Of a DNA stretch of 64,000 nt, positions 39,225 through 49,399 are shown in pieces. Source of the DNA: Alcaligenes parafaecalis (GTDB lineage: Bacteria > Pseudomonadota > Gammaproteobacteria > Burkholderiales > Burkholderiaceae_B); contig NZ_JAPKNA010000005.1 in NCBI RefSeq assembly GCF_026344135.1, positions 186,001 through 250,000 of the forward strand. Reading direction: 5' to 3'. The translations under genes were made by a program, and so were the position numbers. The notes below the pieces were generated by a model, which was not told the origin of the DNA, did no database searches, and saw only the letters and a list, made by a program, of their open reading frames with translations. Every line of letters starts with the position of its first letter. The first letter of the stretch is position 1.

Positions 39225-40748
39225 ATGGGCGATACGTACTTTCGCACTACACACTACCAATTCTCCGATTTGGACTCTCAGGCGCAGGACGCCTACATCA
39301 ACTCGCTGACTGAACAAGCGCGAGCCAAGCCGTCCTGTCTGCGTTTTGATGTATTGCGCAAAGACCAGCCCCCCGGGCAGTGGGTTCTGCATGAAAGCTG
39401 GCGGGACTCGCAAAGCTGCAAGGACTTCCATGCCAGCGCCCCCGCCCAGACCTTGCAAAAGGCGCGGATCGAACAATGCCTGAACTATCCTGCCCAGCAG
39501 GCCGCGGCTGACAAGCCTGCGGCAGCACGCCCGGCAGGCAAGAAAAGCCAGTGGGACCCCTACGTCTGGATCAGTATCGCCATGTGTATCGGGGTGATGG
39601 GCACGGCCTTGGCCAGCCCCTTGTACCCGCTGTACCAGGACCGCTGGGATCTGAACGCCAGCCATATCACCCAGCTCTACGTCGCCTATATGGCCGCTGG
39701 TTTGACGGGCCTGCTGTTCCTGGGCCGCCTGAGCGATCTGAAAGGCTTCATGCCCGTACTGCGCACAGGCCTGATTCTGGTCACCAGCGGGGTGACCCTG
39801 TCCGCCTTTGCTTGGGACGTGGGCAGCTTCCTGTTCAGCCGCATCATGATCGGGATGGCCTCCAGCATGATTGTGACCTCGGCCTCCATCGGCCTGGGGC
39901 AATTCAACCGGGGCGGGGATGTACAACGAGCCGCCGCCACCACCTCGCTGATGCTGGCCTTTGGCTTTGGTCTGGGCCCGGTCGTAGGCGGCCTGATTGC
40001 ACAGTGGATACCGAACCCGCTGTTCTCCAGCTACATCCCGTCCATGGCGCTGGGCGTGCTGGCCATCTACGCACTGTTTCAGATCAAACCCATCGCCAGC
40101 AAGCAGCCCGTTCCGCAGGAAAAGAGTAGCTGGCGTACCTGGATGCCCCGCCTGACGCTGCCTGCCACCCATCTGCGTCGCCCCTATCTGATTGGCTGTT
40201 TGTCCGCCTGTTGCGCCTTTGCCATGTTCAGCCTGTTTGCCTCTCTGGCACCCAGCTTCATGGCGCAAATGGTGCCCTGGCACGGCCCAGCCACCAGTGG
40301 CTTGTCCATCGGGATCATCTTGTTCATGTCCTCGGGCTTTCAGTTGCTGATTCGCCGCTGGCCTGCCAAGCGCAGCGTCATTGTGGGGCTGCTGTCCTTC
40401 ACCCTGGCCTGCATCGCCTTGCTGGTCAATCTGTGGGCCAGCTCTTCGTTGCTGTTCATTTTATGCGTACTGCTGACCGCCTTTGGTCATGGCCTGTGCA
40501 TGTACGGTGGCATGTCCATTGTGCAGCGCGTCTCGCCCCCGCATCAGCGTGCAGGCCTGACGTCTACCTACCTGATTACCGGCTATCTGGGCGCGATTCT
40601 GCCCATTCTGGGGCTGGGCTGGCTGGCCGACCATCTGGGTCTGGATCAGGGCCTGATGATCTTCTGCGGCCTGATCGCCACGGCAGCACTGACGGTCTCC
40701 ATCATCGCTTACCTGACGCCGGTCCTGCACAAACCTACCGCTGCCTGA
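39225..40748 (+). CDS. MFS transporter with N-terminal antibiotic-biosynthesis-monooxygenase (ABM)-like domain
   Basis: The 507-residue protein joins an N-terminal soluble region of about 85 residues with the ABM/dimeric ferredoxin-like pattern (TEQARAKPSCLRFDVLRKD, WVLHESWRDSQSCKDFHAS) through a Pro/Ala/Lys linker to a major-facilitator domain with about twelve helices (from residue 113; GRLSDLKGFMPVLRTG is the loop 2-3 motif). MFS proteins fused to ABM domains exist but are uncommon. The soluble part might sense or modify a small quinone-like substrate before export. No frameshift is seen between the domains. Confidence 0.82.
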   Translation: MGDTYFRTTHYQFSDLDSQAQDAYINSLTEQARAKPSCLRFDVLRKDQPPGQWVLHESWRDSQSCKDFHASAPAQTLQKARIEQCLNYPAQQAAADKPAAARPAGKKSQWDPYVWISIAMCIGVMGTALASPLYPLYQDRWDLNASHITQLYVAYMAAGLTGLLFLGRLSDLKGFMPVLRTGLILVTSGVTLSAFAWDVGSFLFSRIMIGMASSMIVTSASIGLGQFNRGGDVQRAAATTSLMLAFGFGLGPVVGGLIAQWIPNPLFSSYIPSMALGVLAIYALFQIKPIASKQPVPQEKSSWRTWMPRLTLPATHLRRPYLIGCLSACCAFAMFSLFASLAPSFMAQMVPWHGPATSGLSIGIILFMSSGFQLLIRRWPAKRSVIVGLLSFTLACIALLVNLWASSSLLFILCVLLTAFGHGLCMYGGMSIVQRVSPPHQRAGLTSTYLITGYLGAILPILGLGWLADHLGLDQGLMIFCGLIATAALTVSIIAYLTPVLHKPTAA

Positions 40749-40760
40749 ACCTGCACTCCG

Positions 40761-40789
40761 GCAAACCGTGGCCTCTGGCTACGGTTTGC
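40761..40789 (+). terminator. Stem-loop after the MFS gene
   Basis: GCAAACCGT and ACGGTTTGC form a perfect 9-bp stem, with an inner GCC/GGC pairing around TCT. It lies 13 bp after the stop codon; no clear T run follows. Confidence 0.5.
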
Positions 40790-40969
40790 TACCCCTTCCG
40801 CCCCCGTATATTCCCCTAGTCCATTTAGGCCCCTTACTAGGGTTAGACCTGAAAAAGAAACGCGTCTACCCTCAGTAGAATAAAGCCACTCCTGCAACGC
40901 TTCGCAACACCGAGCGACCGGACCCAAGTATCTCCCACAAGAATAAGCAATCCTTATCAAGGAGGCATT

Positions 40970-41947
40970 ATGGCTGTTGCATTAAACAAGCTGTTTGTCA
41001 GTCTGGGCGCGGCTTTAGCCTGCTCGGTCACCGCACAGGCAGCGGGTTATCCGGACCACCCCATCAATATGGTGGTGCCTTTTGCGGCGGGCGGCCCCAC
41101 GGACAACGTGGCACGCGCTCTGGCCGAAGCCATGCGCCCAGTTCTGGGTGAAACCATCGTGGTCGAGAACAAAGGCGGGGCAGGTGGCTCCATCGGTACC
41201 GCCCAGGTCGCCCGTGCCAAGCCGGACGGCTACAACATTTTGCTGATGCATATCGGCTTTTCCACTGCACCGTCGCTATACAAAAAACCGGGCTACGACG
41301 CCATCAACGGCATGTCGCCCATAGGGCTGGTGGTGGACGTCCCCATGACCATCATTGCCCGCGAGGACTTCCCGCCCAACAACATCCAGGAGCTGGTGCA
41401 GTATCTGAAAGACAATCAGGACAAAGTCTCCCTGGCCAATGCCGGGATTGGCGCCGCCAGCCACTTGTGCGGGACCATGTTTACCGAAGCCTTGGGTATC
41501 GAGCTGCTGACCGTGCCGTATAAAGGCACCGCCCCCGCCATTGCGGACTTGATGGGCAAGCAGGTGGACATCATGTGTGACCAAACCACCAATACCACCC
41601 AGCAGATCAAGTCTGGCAAGGTCAAGGTGTATGCCGTCACCAGCCCGGAACGTGTGCCTACCTTCCCGGACGTCCCCACCATGCAGGAATCCGGTTTCAA
41701 AGACTTTGAAGTCGGGATCTGGCACGGTATGTGGGCACCCAAAGATACGCCTCAGCCTGTCGTCGATACCTTGGTGAAAGCGCTGCAAACCGGCATGGCC
41801 GACAAAGACTTCCAAAGCCGTATGGCTACATTGGGAGCGACGGTCATGGACAAAGAAGCCAACCCGGCCGCCTTGCAGGCCAAGGTGGAACAACAAGTGC
41901 CCCAGTGGGCCGCACTATTCAAGAAAGTGGGCGTAGAGCCCCAATAA
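40970..41947 (+). CDS. Bug/TctC-family solute-binding protein
   Basis: A 325-residue periplasmic binding protein: signal peptide ending near TAQA-AGYPDHP, then INMVVPFAAGGPTDNVARALAEAMR, IVVENKGGAGGSIGTAQVARAKPDG and IGAASHLCGTMFTEALG, all diagnostic of Bug proteins. AAGGAGG lies 7 nt before the ATG. It stands as a single gene with its own terminator. The substrate is unknown; family members bind carboxylates such as citrate, glutamate or nicotinate. Confidence 0.92.
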   Translation: MAVALNKLFVSLGAALACSVTAQAAGYPDHPINMVVPFAAGGPTDNVARALAEAMRPVLGETIVVENKGGAGGSIGTAQVARAKPDGYNILLMHIGFSTAPSLYKKPGYDAINGMSPIGLVVDVPMTIIAREDFPPNNIQELVQYLKDNQDKVSLANAGIGAASHLCGTMFTEALGIELLTVPYKGTAPAIADLMGKQVDIMCDQTTNTTQQIKSGKVKVYAVTSPERVPTFPDVPTMQESGFKDFEVGIWHGMWAPKDTPQPVVDTLVKALQTGMADKDFQSRMATLGATVMDKEANPAALQAKVEQQVPQWAALFKKVGVEPQ

Positions 41948-41970
41948 ACCCTGTTAGCCCAAAGGCTTTG

Positions 41971-41997
41971 AAAAGGACGCTTCGGCGTCCTTTTTTT
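41971..41997 (+). terminator. Rho-independent terminator of the Bug gene
   Basis: AAAAGGACGC and GCGTCCTTTT flank a TTCG tetraloop, followed by more T. This is a classic strong terminator 24 bp after the stop codon. Confidence 0.92.
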
Positions 41998-42120
41998 CGG
42001 TTTGAGGAGCTGTCTATCGTAGCGATGGATAGCCTGTTCAGATGACGAAGGGACAATGCTCCATCAAGCTCCCGGCGACTCAAAAAAATCCGATCAAGAA
42101 AGGCCCGGACTCATCGAGTC

Positions 42121-43380
<1,260 letters not shown>

Positions 43381-43439
43381 CCGGCTAAAGGCCCGCCATC
43401 GGGCCATCAGCTATTATACGGAGCCGAGCGCTGCTGGCT

Positions 43440-44318
43440 CTAGCGCAGGAATCGAGCCTCGATCTGCCGCATATGGGCGTCGCCTTGAAGACCAATAATG
43501 GTCTTGACGGCGGGCAGATCGGCATCCACGTTCTGAATACCGCCATCCTGGCGAATTTTGGCAAATACCGCCTGCATCGCACCAACGGCCGCACGAATTG
43601 CATGATTGCCGTAGATCACCACGCCCACTTTGCCCAGTTGTGCAATATCAGCCTCGGTCAATTGGGGGTATGCCGTTGGTACCAGCACCAACGGCACCTT
43701 ACCCGTCCAGGCCTGCACAAAAGACAGAATCTGTTCAGGCGTGGCTTGTTTGGAGTGAATCAAAATAGCATCCGCGCCCGCTTGCTCGTACGCCAGCCCA
43801 CGCTTTAAGGCCTCCTGCTGACCCAAGCCAGCGATCAAGGCTTCGACCCGCGCAATGATCAGAAAATCAGGGTCACGACGTGCTGCACAGGCCGCTTCAA
43901 TCTTGCCCTGAAACTCTTCAATGCGTACCAGTTCCTGACGCCCGTCAGTCCGCAGACTGGTATCTTTCGGGAAGGTTTTATCCTCCATCACAATTGCACT
44001 GGCACCTGCCGCCTCGTACAGAGGTATGACATAGCTGACATTCACCGCATTACCAAAGCCGGTATCAATATCAGCGATCAGAGGAATATCGACGGTCGAG
44101 GCAATCGCCCGCATCATCTCCAGATGCGTTCCCATCGACAAGATATTGGCATCAGGCACCGCATAACTGGCGGACAACTCGAAACCGCTGCCCCAAATTG
44201 CTCCGAAACCGGCATCCTGAGCCAAGCGTGCAGACAGCGGGTTATGGGCGGCCATCGCCGTCATCAACCGCCCTTGGGAGAAGGCCTGTCTCAATACCTG
44301 ATTTTTTTTACTACTCAT
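43440..44318 (-). CDS. palA: Phosphonopyruvate hydrolase (PEP mutase/isocitrate lyase superfamily)
   Basis: The 292-residue enzyme hydrolyses the C-P bond of 3-phosphonopyruvate to pyruvate and phosphate. It has metal-binding aspartates in IADIDTGFGN (D83, D85) and the loop E112-D-K-T-F-P-K-D-T120-S. PEP mutase has Asn in the EDKxxxxxNS loop; Thr at this place is what I recall for the Variovorax sp. Pal2 hydrolase, and it favours hydrolysis over mutase activity. The C-terminal VLVPTAYPQLTEADIA and VVIYGNHAIRAAVGAM also fit that enzyme. The start is ATG 44318 (MSSKKNQ). It follows the aminotransferase gene by 20 bp in a transporter-aminotransferase-hydrolase operon, which strongly supports phosphonoalanine catabolism. 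Confidence 0.88.
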   Translation of the reverse strand: MSSKKNQVLRQAFSQGRLMTAMAAHNPLSARLAQDAGFGAIWGSGFELSASYAVPDANILSMGTHLEMMRAIASTVDIPLIADIDTGFGNAVNVSYVIPLYEAAGASAIVMEDKTFPKDTSLRTDGRQELVRIEEFQGKIEAACAARRDPDFLIIARVEALIAGLGQQEALKRGLAYEQAGADAILIHSKQATPEQILSFVQAWTGKVPLVLVPTAYPQLTEADIAQLGKVGVVIYGNHAIRAAVGAMQAVFAKIRQDGGIQNVDADLPAVKTIIGLQGDAHMRQIEARFLR

Positions 44319-44338
44319 ACTAATTCTCCTTAAGGGGA

Positions 44339-45565
44339 CTAGCTCAATCGAGCAATGGCTTGAGCAATACGGCTCATCGCTTCTTCCAGCTCCTGATCGC
44401 TGGAGGCATAGGACACCCGGAAGTGGCCGGGTAGCTCGAATGCCGAACCGGGCACCACCGCCACCCCTACGCTGCGCAGAAAATACATGCACAAGTCCTT
44501 GTCTGTGCTGATCAACTGACCTGCTGGATCACGCAAACCCAATACACCTTGGCAACTGGGGAATACATAAAACGCCCCCATGGGCAAATCACATTCAATA
44601 CCCGGCATGGCATTGAGCGCTGCCACAACCCTGTCTCGGCGGCGTCGGAACGCTTCCACGAATTCGGGCAGAAAATCCATTGGGCCATCGAGTGCTGCAA
44701 CTGCTGCGGCCTGGCTGATGGAGCTGGTATGAGAGGTTGCCTGCGACTGCACCAGATTCATGGCCTTGATCAAGTGCAGCGGACCTGCTGCAAACCCAAC
44801 CCGCCAACCTGTCATCGCATAAGCCTTGGAGACGCCATTGATAGTCAACGTGCGGGCCGCCATCTGCGGGGACAAGGCTGCAGGCGTGGCAAAAGGCTCA
44901 TCGCTATAACGAATCTTCTCGTACACATCATCAGCCATCACCCATACCTGCGGGTGACGTAACAACACCTGCTCCAGCGCCTCCAGTTCCTGACGCGAAT
45001 ACACCGCGCCGCTGGGGTTCGATGGCGAATTGAGCATCAGCCATTTGGTGCGGGGGGTGATAGCGCGTTCAAGCTGATCTGCTTGTAACTTGAAACCGCC
45101 TTGTGCACTGCAACGCACAATAACCGGCTGCCCACCCGCCAGTAACACCATTTCGGGGTAAGACACCCAGGCGGGGGTAGGAATGATGACCTCATCGCCT
45201 TCCTGCACCGTGGCCTGCAATGCGTTGTACAAAGCTTGCTTGGCCCCGCAACCGACCTGGATTTGATCCGGACTGAAATGCAGGCCATTGTCACGCTCGA
45301 ACTTGCGCACCACCGCCTCACGCAAGGTCAAGGTACCTGCCACTTCGGTATAGCGGGACTCATTGCGATCAATCGCTTCTTTGGCCGCCTGACGCACATG
45401 CTCGGGAGTCGCAAAATCCGGCTCGCCCTGACTAAGGGTGATGACTGACTGCCCCTGTTGCCTCATTTGATTTGCCAGACGCGTCATCTCCTTGGTGGCT
45501 GATGCTTTCGCTCCCAACACGCGCTGGGCCAGCGCGATCTCTTCCTGACATTGCACAGAGCTCAT
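44339..45565 (-). CDS. Class I PLP aminotransferase, probable phosphonoalanine transaminase
   Basis: A 408-residue fold-type I aminotransferase (aspartate aminotransferase-like): SQGEPDFATPEHVRQAAKEAI, GCGAKQALYNALQA, LNSPSNPSGAVYS and the PLP lysine in INGVSKAYAMTGWRVG. The start ATG at 45565 overlaps the permease stop (ATGA), so translation is coupled; ATG 45574 is an alternative. Lying between the importer and phosphonopyruvate hydrolase genes, it should convert L-phosphonoalanine to phosphonopyruvate, as in Variovorax. The substrate is inferred from context. Confidence 0.87.
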   Translation of the reverse strand: MSSVQCQEEIALAQRVLGAKASATKEMTRLANQMRQQGQSVITLSQGEPDFATPEHVRQAAKEAIDRNESRYTEVAGTLTLREAVVRKFERDNGLHFSPDQIQVGCGAKQALYNALQATVQEGDEVIIPTPAWVSYPEMVLLAGGQPVIVRCSAQGGFKLQADQLERAITPRTKWLMLNSPSNPSGAVYSRQELEALEQVLLRHPQVWVMADDVYEKIRYSDEPFATPAALSPQMAARTLTINGVSKAYAMTGWRVGFAAGPLHLIKAMNLVQSQATSHTSSISQAAAVAALDGPMDFLPEFVEAFRRRRDRVVAALNAMPGIECDLPMGAFYVFPSCQGVLGLRDPAGQLISTDKDLCMYFLRSVGVAVVPGSAFELPGHFRVSYASSDQELEEAMSRIAQAIARLS

Positions 45566-47220
45566 TGTGTCCATCCTACTTTTACTTTGAAAATGAAACG
45601 GGTCAGCAGCAGCGGCAAAAATATCGCCATCAACAACACCAGGCTATAGGCACTGGCCTGCGCCAACCGCCCACTGTCCACCAATTGAAAAACCTCGATC
45701 GGCAGGGTGCTCATCCCGCCAAAATACAGAACCACCGTCGCTGATAGCTCCGACAGCGTCGTAATCCACATCAGCACCGTGGCCGCAATCACCGCAGGCC
45801 ACACCACCGGCAACACGACCCGCGCAAAAGTCGGCATAGGGGCCACACCCAGACTGATGGAGGCCTCCTCGATAGAGTTACGCAAATTGTGCAAAGGCCC
45901 CATGGCAGCACGCACACTAGTGGGCACCCGGCGTAAAAAGTAGGCCAGCGCCATAATGCTCCAGCTCCCAGTCAGCACAAGCCAACCGCTGTTGAACACA
46001 TTGATCAGCGCAATGCCCAATACCGTGCCTGCAATCGTTAAAGGCAGCATGACCAGCACATCCAGACTGGCAGAAAGACCAGAAGGGCGTTTTACGATCA
46101 GGTAGGCGGCCAGTATGGAAAACACGGCACCTGCACTGGTGGCCGCCGCGCCCAGCAGCAAGGAGTTGTACAGAGGACCGGGGGCCTGCACCAGCGCTTG
46201 CTGCATGTGGCTTAAAGTGAACCCGCCATACTTCAGCACCGGCCCAATAGAGGGCGTGAATGCAGTGACAATCACCACCATCACAGGCAATACCGACAAG
46301 ACAATCAGGATCGTCACCAAAGCAGCACACACGCCCGCCTGCCAAGCCTGCAAAGGGACTCGCTCCGGAGGTCGACCGGACTCCATCTGATACGTACGTC
46401 GGGCCACGACCCATTTTTGAATCAGCAGCAAGGCCAAACCCAAAAACACCAGCAAAGAGGCCATCGTGGTCTGCATCTGGGGATTACCGCCCATCTCACT
46501 GACAAACTCGTTGTAAGTCTTGACCGCCAGAACCGGGGTACGAGCTCCCAGAATGGCTGGAACGCCAAAATCCCCAATCACATGCATGAAAACCAGCACT
46601 GCTGCACCGCACAAAGCAGGCACCATCAGGGGAAAGGTCACCGTGCGTAAGGTGCGCCCTAGAGAGCTGCCCAGACTTAGCCCCGCCTCTTCCAGGTTGC
46701 GATCCATGGACTTCAGACCCACCAATACGGCTACATAGGCGTACACGTAATTGTTCAAGGTCATGACAAAAACCAGACCCCACCAGGAATACAAGGAGGG
46801 CAGCTCAAACCCAAAGGGAGCCAGCACGCTATTGAGCACACCTTGTTTACCCAGCACCACAATCCAGGCCGCAGCCACCACCACATCCGGAATGACCAAA
46901 GTCAGCAGGGGCAAGACACCCAGGCAAGCGGCCAGAGGAAAAGAAAAACGAGCTGCTGCCAGAGCCAAACCGGCACCCAGCACCAAACTGAGCAGCGTTA
47001 CCGCCCCACCCAGCCACAGGGTGTTGAACAGGCTTTCCCGATACGCCGGTTCAGAGAAAAACTGCACATAGCCGTGCAAACCAACCTGGCCTTCTTTGTT
47101 AAACAGGGAGCTGGCCAGCATGGATAAGACCGGCCACAACAAAAAATAGCCTAACAAGGCCAATGCCCCCAGGGCCAACAACAGCCAGGCTGGATCACGT
47201 CGCAAAGAGCCCAGCATCAT
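45562..47220 (-). CDS. ABC importer permease (FbpB-type, two fused membrane domains)
   Basis: The 552-residue permease carries two binding-protein-dependent transport domains, each with about six helices; EAA-like loops are EEAGLSLGSSLGRTLRTVTFPLMVP in the first half and EEASISLGVAPMPTFARVVLPVVWP in the second. This architecture is that of iron(III) and 2-aminoethylphosphonate importers. Its ATG overlaps the ATPase stop by 4 bp. The neighbouring catabolic genes suggest phosphonoalanine or another aminophosphonate as cargo. Confidence 0.9.
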   Translation of the reverse strand: MMLGSLRRDPAWLLLALGALALLGYFLLWPVLSMLASSLFNKEGQVGLHGYVQFFSEPAYRESLFNTLWLGGAVTLLSLVLGAGLALAAARFSFPLAACLGVLPLLTLVIPDVVVAAAWIVVLGKQGVLNSVLAPFGFELPSLYSWWGLVFVMTLNNYVYAYVAVLVGLKSMDRNLEEAGLSLGSSLGRTLRTVTFPLMVPALCGAAVLVFMHVIGDFGVPAILGARTPVLAVKTYNEFVSEMGGNPQMQTTMASLLVFLGLALLLIQKWVVARRTYQMESGRPPERVPLQAWQAGVCAALVTILIVLSVLPVMVVIVTAFTPSIGPVLKYGGFTLSHMQQALVQAPGPLYNSLLLGAAATSAGAVFSILAAYLIVKRPSGLSASLDVLVMLPLTIAGTVLGIALINVFNSGWLVLTGSWSIMALAYFLRRVPTSVRAAMGPLHNLRNSIEEASISLGVAPMPTFARVVLPVVWPAVIAATVLMWITTLSELSATVVLYFGGMSTLPIEVFQLVDSGRLAQASAYSLVLLMAIFLPLLLTRFIFKVKVGWTQ

Positions 47221-48281
47221 GTCCGCTCCACTAAAAGAGCGGACTCGGGAACGCGCAGGACTACCGCATCACCCCGTTCCCAACTCTGACTTGAGCCGGT
47301 ATTCCAGACCACCGCCTTCAAGAAACCAAAACCAGTGCGCAATTGATAAGCCGTGCTGGGGCCCCGGTAATCCACATGCTCAATCCGCGCGGCAATGTCA
47401 CCCTCTGCCAGCGGGCGCGGGGCATCCACACTCAAGGTTTCTGGCCGCACCGCCAACATCGTCTGTTCAGAGAAACGCCCGGTAGACTGGATGCGCACAA
47501 CGCAGCCCGTCGTCTGAAAGCGGCGACAGCCATCGGCCGCCTGACTCAGTTCCTCTTGAACCTCGATCAAATTTGCCCCACCCACAAAATCAGCGACAAA
47601 GCTGTTATCAGGACAGCGGTAAATCTGCTCGGGCGTCCCAACCTGGCGTACACAGCCCCGGTCCATGACGGCAATGTAATCAGACACGCTCAGCGCTTCT
47701 TCCTGATCATGCGTCACAAATACCGTGGTAATACCTGATTCCTGCTGCAAATCCCGCAGCATCTCACGCAGATCAGTACGCAACTTCGCATCCAAAGCGG
47801 ACAAAGGCTCATCCAGCAAGAGCAGGTCAGGTTTGATGACCAAGGCACGCGCCATGGCCACCCGCTGTCGCTGTCCCCCGGACAGAGCGGAAGGCGCAGC
47901 ATCCGCTTTATCCTTCAAGCCAACGCGCTCCAGCATTTCCAGGGCGGGGCTGCGGGCTTGAGTGCGCGACAGGCCCCGCGCCAGCAAACCGTAGCTGACG
48001 TTATCAAGCACGCTACGGTCCGGAAACAGCGCGTAATCTTGAAACACCATGCCTACGTTGCGTTTGTGCACGGGCACTTGCGTCATTTCTTTCTGGCCGA
48101 ACAGCACCTTGCCATGGTCAGGTCGTACGAATCCGGCCAACATGCGCAGCAAAGTCGTCTTGCCACAACCCGATGGTCCCAGCAGGGTAAACAACGAGCC
48201 ACTGGGGATATCCAGATCCAAGCCCTGAAACAAGGTCTGGGGACCGTAGCTCTGTCCAATGCCTGATAAATGTATCTGCAT
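47217..48281 (-). CDS. ABC importer ATPase (PotA/FbpC family)
   Basis: A 354-residue ATPase with Walker A GPSGCGKTT, signature LSGGQRQRVAMARAL, Walker B LLLLDEPLSALD and the switch histidine in VFVTHDQEEAL, followed by a regulatory TOBE-like domain (about 245-350). I use ATG 48281; a GTG at 48290, two bases after the binding-protein stop, could extend it by three residues. It powers the adjacent permease. Confidence 0.92.
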   Translation of the reverse strand: MQIHLSGIGQSYGPQTLFQGLDLDIPSGSLFTLLGPSGCGKTTLLRMLAGFVRPDHGKVLFGQKEMTQVPVHKRNVGMVFQDYALFPDRSVLDNVSYGLLARGLSRTQARSPALEMLERVGLKDKADAAPSALSGGQRQRVAMARALVIKPDLLLLDEPLSALDAKLRTDLREMLRDLQQESGITTVFVTHDQEEALSVSDYIAVMDRGCVRQVGTPEQIYRCPDNSFVADFVGGANLIEVQEELSQAADGCRRFQTTGCVVRIQSTGRFSEQTMLAVRPETLSVDAPRPLAEGDIAARIEHVDYRGPSTAYQLRTGFGFLKAVVWNTGSSQSWERGDAVVLRVPESALLVERT

Positions 48282-48292
48282 ACGAGTCACGC

Positions 48293-49276
48293 TTAACTCT
48301 GAGAAACCAGAGCACGCCAACGCAACAAGAAAGCATCGCGCTCGGCACCCATACGCGCATCATCCAGGGCATGAATGCTGATCTGGTCCATGGCAGGCAA
48401 GGTCGTCAGCGTATTGACAGCAATATCGTTGCGCAAAGGGCGGCGGAACGCGCTTTTGAATACTTCTTCCTGCGCCGTCTGGGAAGCCAGAAAGTCATAC
48501 AGCTTGCGGGCGGACTCGGGGTTACGGCCGCCTTTGATCAAGGCCATCCCTTCCGGCGATAAAAAAGTGCCCTCTTTGGGATAGACCAGAGCAATCGTAT
48601 CCAGCCCGCCAGCCACATATTGATAGGCGGCATACTCCATCGTCACCGCAATCGCAAACTCACCATTGGCAACGCCTTCATAGGCACCTGAAGTCGTCCC
48701 GACTACCACGGCATTGCGCACGACCTTGTCAAATACCTCTTGGCCCATCAGGTCCTGCAAACCGTACAAAGCGACGTAAGAGGAGCTGCTGCGCTCCGGA
48801 TCGGGAATCACGATCTTGCCCTTCCAGGCCGGATCAGCCAGATCCGCCCAACTGGCAGGAGCCTTGAGTTTGCCCAACTGACGCTCATTCACCATCAACA
48901 CCGTGACATGGGTATTGGTACCCAGCCAGCGTTGCTCGGCTCCCTGGAACTGCGCGCCCACCGCACTGGCTTCAGGCGAGGAGTAGGGAGCCAGGTACTG
49001 GGCATACTGCGACAAAGTCGAAAACCCGCCCGACCAGAATAAATCCCCCAAAGGCTGCTCTGCTTCGGCCTTGATACGTTGCATCAATGCACCGGAACCG
49101 GCCCGCACCACCGACACCGATATCTCGGGGTGAACCTGACGGAACTGCTCAATCACCGTGTTCACCACATCGATGTTATTGGAGGAGTACAACACCACCT
49201 CATCCGCCTTTGCAGCACCCGAACCCAAGCATGAAAGCATGAGTAAAGCGGATAGATAAGGAAAACGGTTTTGCAT
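48293..49276 (-). CDS. ABC solute-binding protein, iron/phosphonate type
   Basis: The 327-residue periplasmic protein has a signal peptide (MQNRFPYLSALLMLSCLGSGAAKA) and the type II binding fold of the Fe(III)/2-aminoethylphosphonate family: VVLYSSNNIDVVNTVIEQFRQ, VRAGSGALMQRIKAEAEQPLGDLFWSGGFS, VIPDPERSSSSYVALYGL. GGAAATAATC precedes the ATG. It is the first gene of the operon. The iron-binding tyrosine pair typical of FbpA is not evident to me, which favours a phosphonate ligand. Confidence 0.88.
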   Translation of the reverse strand: MQNRFPYLSALLMLSCLGSGAAKADEVVLYSSNNIDVVNTVIEQFRQVHPEISVSVVRAGSGALMQRIKAEAEQPLGDLFWSGGFSTLSQYAQYLAPYSSPEASAVGAQFQGAEQRWLGTNTHVTVLMVNERQLGKLKAPASWADLADPAWKGKIVIPDPERSSSSYVALYGLQDLMGQEVFDKVVRNAVVVGTTSGAYEGVANGEFAIAVTMEYAAYQYVAGGLDTIALVYPKEGTFLSPEGMALIKGGRNPESARKLYDFLASQTAQEEVFKSAFRRPLRNDIAVNTLTTLPAMDQISIHALDDARMGAERDAFLLRWRALVSQS

Positions 49277-49305
49277 GATTATTTCCTGAAATTTAAATAA
49301 AATTG

Positions 49306-49399
49306 CATGAAAATCATGGTATTTATCTTAGATGACCGTTCTGTTACACCCTACCTCAACCCTTCGCCCACTGTGACCCTATCATGAGTTTTGATCATG
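49306..49399. promoter_or_regulatory. LysR-type divergent promoter with two CATGA/TCATG repeats
   Basis: CATGA-N3-TCATG at 49306-49318 and CATGA-N7-TCATG at 49383-49399 lie in the gap between the divergent binding-protein and LysR genes; the second overlaps the LysR start codon. Candidate operator sites for the LysR protein. Confidence 0.45.

Noticed and set aside
43440..44318. PEP mutase or methylisocitrate lyase as the identity of the hydrolase gene
   Set aside because: The EDKxxxxxTS loop has Thr instead of the mutase Asn, and the operon has an aminotransferase and importer rather than phosphonate biosynthesis genes; methylisocitrate lyases have a KKCGH motif that is absent.
48293..49276. 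Iron(III) uptake as the role of the ABC importer
   Set aside because: The family includes iron carriers, but the operon ends with a phosphonopyruvate hydrolase and an aminotransferase, and I could not find the typical adjacent iron-binding tyrosines. Aminophosphonate uptake fits better, though ligand binding would decide.
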